NCBI GenBank assembly: GCA_028288025.1
Contig: JAQBOM010000003.1
Span: 62,001-126,000, forward strand
Origin: Mucilaginibacter sp.
GTDB taxonomy: Bacteria; Bacteroidota; Bacteroidia; Sphingobacteriales; Sphingobacteriaceae
DNA length: 64,000 nucleotides
Direction of reading: 5' to 3'
Shown here: positions 63,499 through 64,000 of the stretch, one piece after another
How positions within the stretch are numbered: the stretch's first letter is position 1
Layout of the letters: each line of letters opens with the position of its first letter
Notes under the pieces: model-generated
Database searches by the model: none
What the model was told of the DNA's origin: nothing
The model's input: the letters and a program-made list of their open reading frames with translations, nothing else
Position numbers and translations under genes: made by a program

Positions 63499-64000
63499 TT
63501 GGATTATTTACAGGGATTAAACCCCGAGCAGCAAAGGGCGGTACAGCAAATAAAAGGGCCGGTTATGATCATTGCCGGCGCGGGTTCGGGCAAAACCCGT
63601 GTTATCACCTATCGTGTGGCCCACCTGATACGTAATGGTGTGGATTCCTTTAACATACTGGTACTTACTTTCACCAATAAAGCCGCGCGCGAAATGCGCG
63701 ACCGTATAACCCACCTGGTTGGCACCGAAGCAAAAAATATATGGATGGGTACATTCCACTCCGTTTTTGCGAAGTTATTACGGGTTGAAGCTGACAAGAT
63801 CGGCTACCCAAACAATTTCACGATTTACGATACAGACGACAGCAAAAGTGTGCTGAGGGCTATTTTGAAAGAAATGAACCTGGACGATAAGCTGTATAAT
63901 GCCAATTTTGTCCATAACAGGATCTCGGCAGCCAAAAACAACCTGGTATCGTGGCAGGAATACCAGCAGAACGATCAGATACAGGCCGATGACTTGTCGA
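63499..64000 (+). CDS. UvrD/PcrA-type DNA helicase (N-terminal part)
   Basis: About 167 residues of a superfamily 1A helicase, cut by the right edge. After LDYLQGLNPEQQRAVQ come motif I (Walker A) VMIIAGAGSGKTRVITYR, motif Ia NILVLTFTNKAAREMRDR and IWMGTFHSVFAKLL, as in PcrA and UvrD. The start is TTG at 63499: an upstream in-frame stop lies at 63466 and no ATG exists before the conserved N-terminus. It should act in DNA repair and replication restart. Confidence 0.92.
   Translation, partial: MDYLQGLNPEQQRAVQQIKGPVMIIAGAGSGKTRVITYRVAHLIRNGVDSFNILVLTFTNKAAREMRDRITHLVGTEAKNIWMGTFHSVFAKLLRVEADKIGYPNNFTIYDTDDSKSVLRAILKEMNLDDKLYNANFVHNRISAAKNNLVSWQEYQQNDQIQADDLS

Noticed and set aside
1..64000. 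Prophage, integron or insertion sequence
   Set aside because: No integrase, transposase, phage structural gene or flanking target duplication was seen in the window.

Overview
The window looks like chromosome of a Bacteroidota member, most likely Sphingobacteriaceae and Mucilaginibacter-like. The evidence is the protein families (ECF sigma factor coupled to a membrane protein, two-component propeller/Y_Y_Y hybrid kinase, DUF1080 and DUF4964/DUF4965 proteins, PF10091 glucoamylase-like protein), several TTG/GTG starts, few purine-rich ribosome binding sites, and spacers full of 7-8 bp word-like repeats. The genus is an inference. I saw no rRNA, tRNA, CRISPR array, prophage or intact insertion sequence.

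Layout. (1) 1-1.4 kb: an ECF sigma factor translationally coupled to a partial membrane protein. (2) 1.9-24.6 kb: a large surface-glycan or secreted-glycoconjugate cluster in four strand blocks. It holds six glycosyltransferases of GT2/GT4 type, one GT-C (ArnT/PMT-like), a Wzx-type flippase, two Wzy/WaaL-like membrane proteins and a PglK-like ABC exporter. Inside it is an unusual module: three radical-SAM proteins (two with a B12-type N-terminal region), three SAM methyltransferases, a nucleotidyltransferase with a winged-helix-like N-terminus and an amidohydrolase. No sugar-nucleotide synthesis gene and no initiating phosphoglycosyltransferase is present. (3) 24.8-28.0 kb: aqpZ with an upstream inverted-repeat-bounded 125 bp segment, then a CrtI/PYROXD2-like oxidoreductase and a secreted double-NIPSNAP protein.

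(4) 28.1-52.5 kb, all on the minus strand: a hybrid sensor kinase, then a sugar-oxidation gene set. It contains two GMC dehydrogenases, two Tat-type 'gluconate dehydrogenase subunit 3' partners, a haem-c lipoprotein, two Gfo/Idh/MocA oxidoreductases (one exported, one cytoplasmic), four AP-endonuclease-2-like TIM barrels, a DUF1080 protein, a DUF4964/DUF4965 protein, two MFS importers and a TolB-like propeller. Together these suggest periplasmic oxidation of glycosides to 3-keto-glycosides, cleavage, uptake and re-reduction. This is an inference by analogy with known LacABC-type dehydrogenases and DUF1080 hydrolases.

(5) 52.7-64 kb: mixed genes: small secreted protein, fatty-acid desaturase, TPR sensor kinase, MORN-like protein, SlyD, DUF255/thioredoxin-fold protein, M1 peptidase, PF10091 protein, and the start of a UvrD/PcrA helicase.

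The most unusual non-coding signals are these. Gene-to-gene spacers, mostly in 35-50 kb, each carry their own heptamer or octamer array, often folded into an imperfect hairpin. A palindromic repeat has one intergenic copy at 45.5 kb and a second, apparently inserted in frame, inside the DUF255 gene at 58.3 kb. Upstream of aqpZ lies a run of TGATAC words spaced about one helical turn apart.
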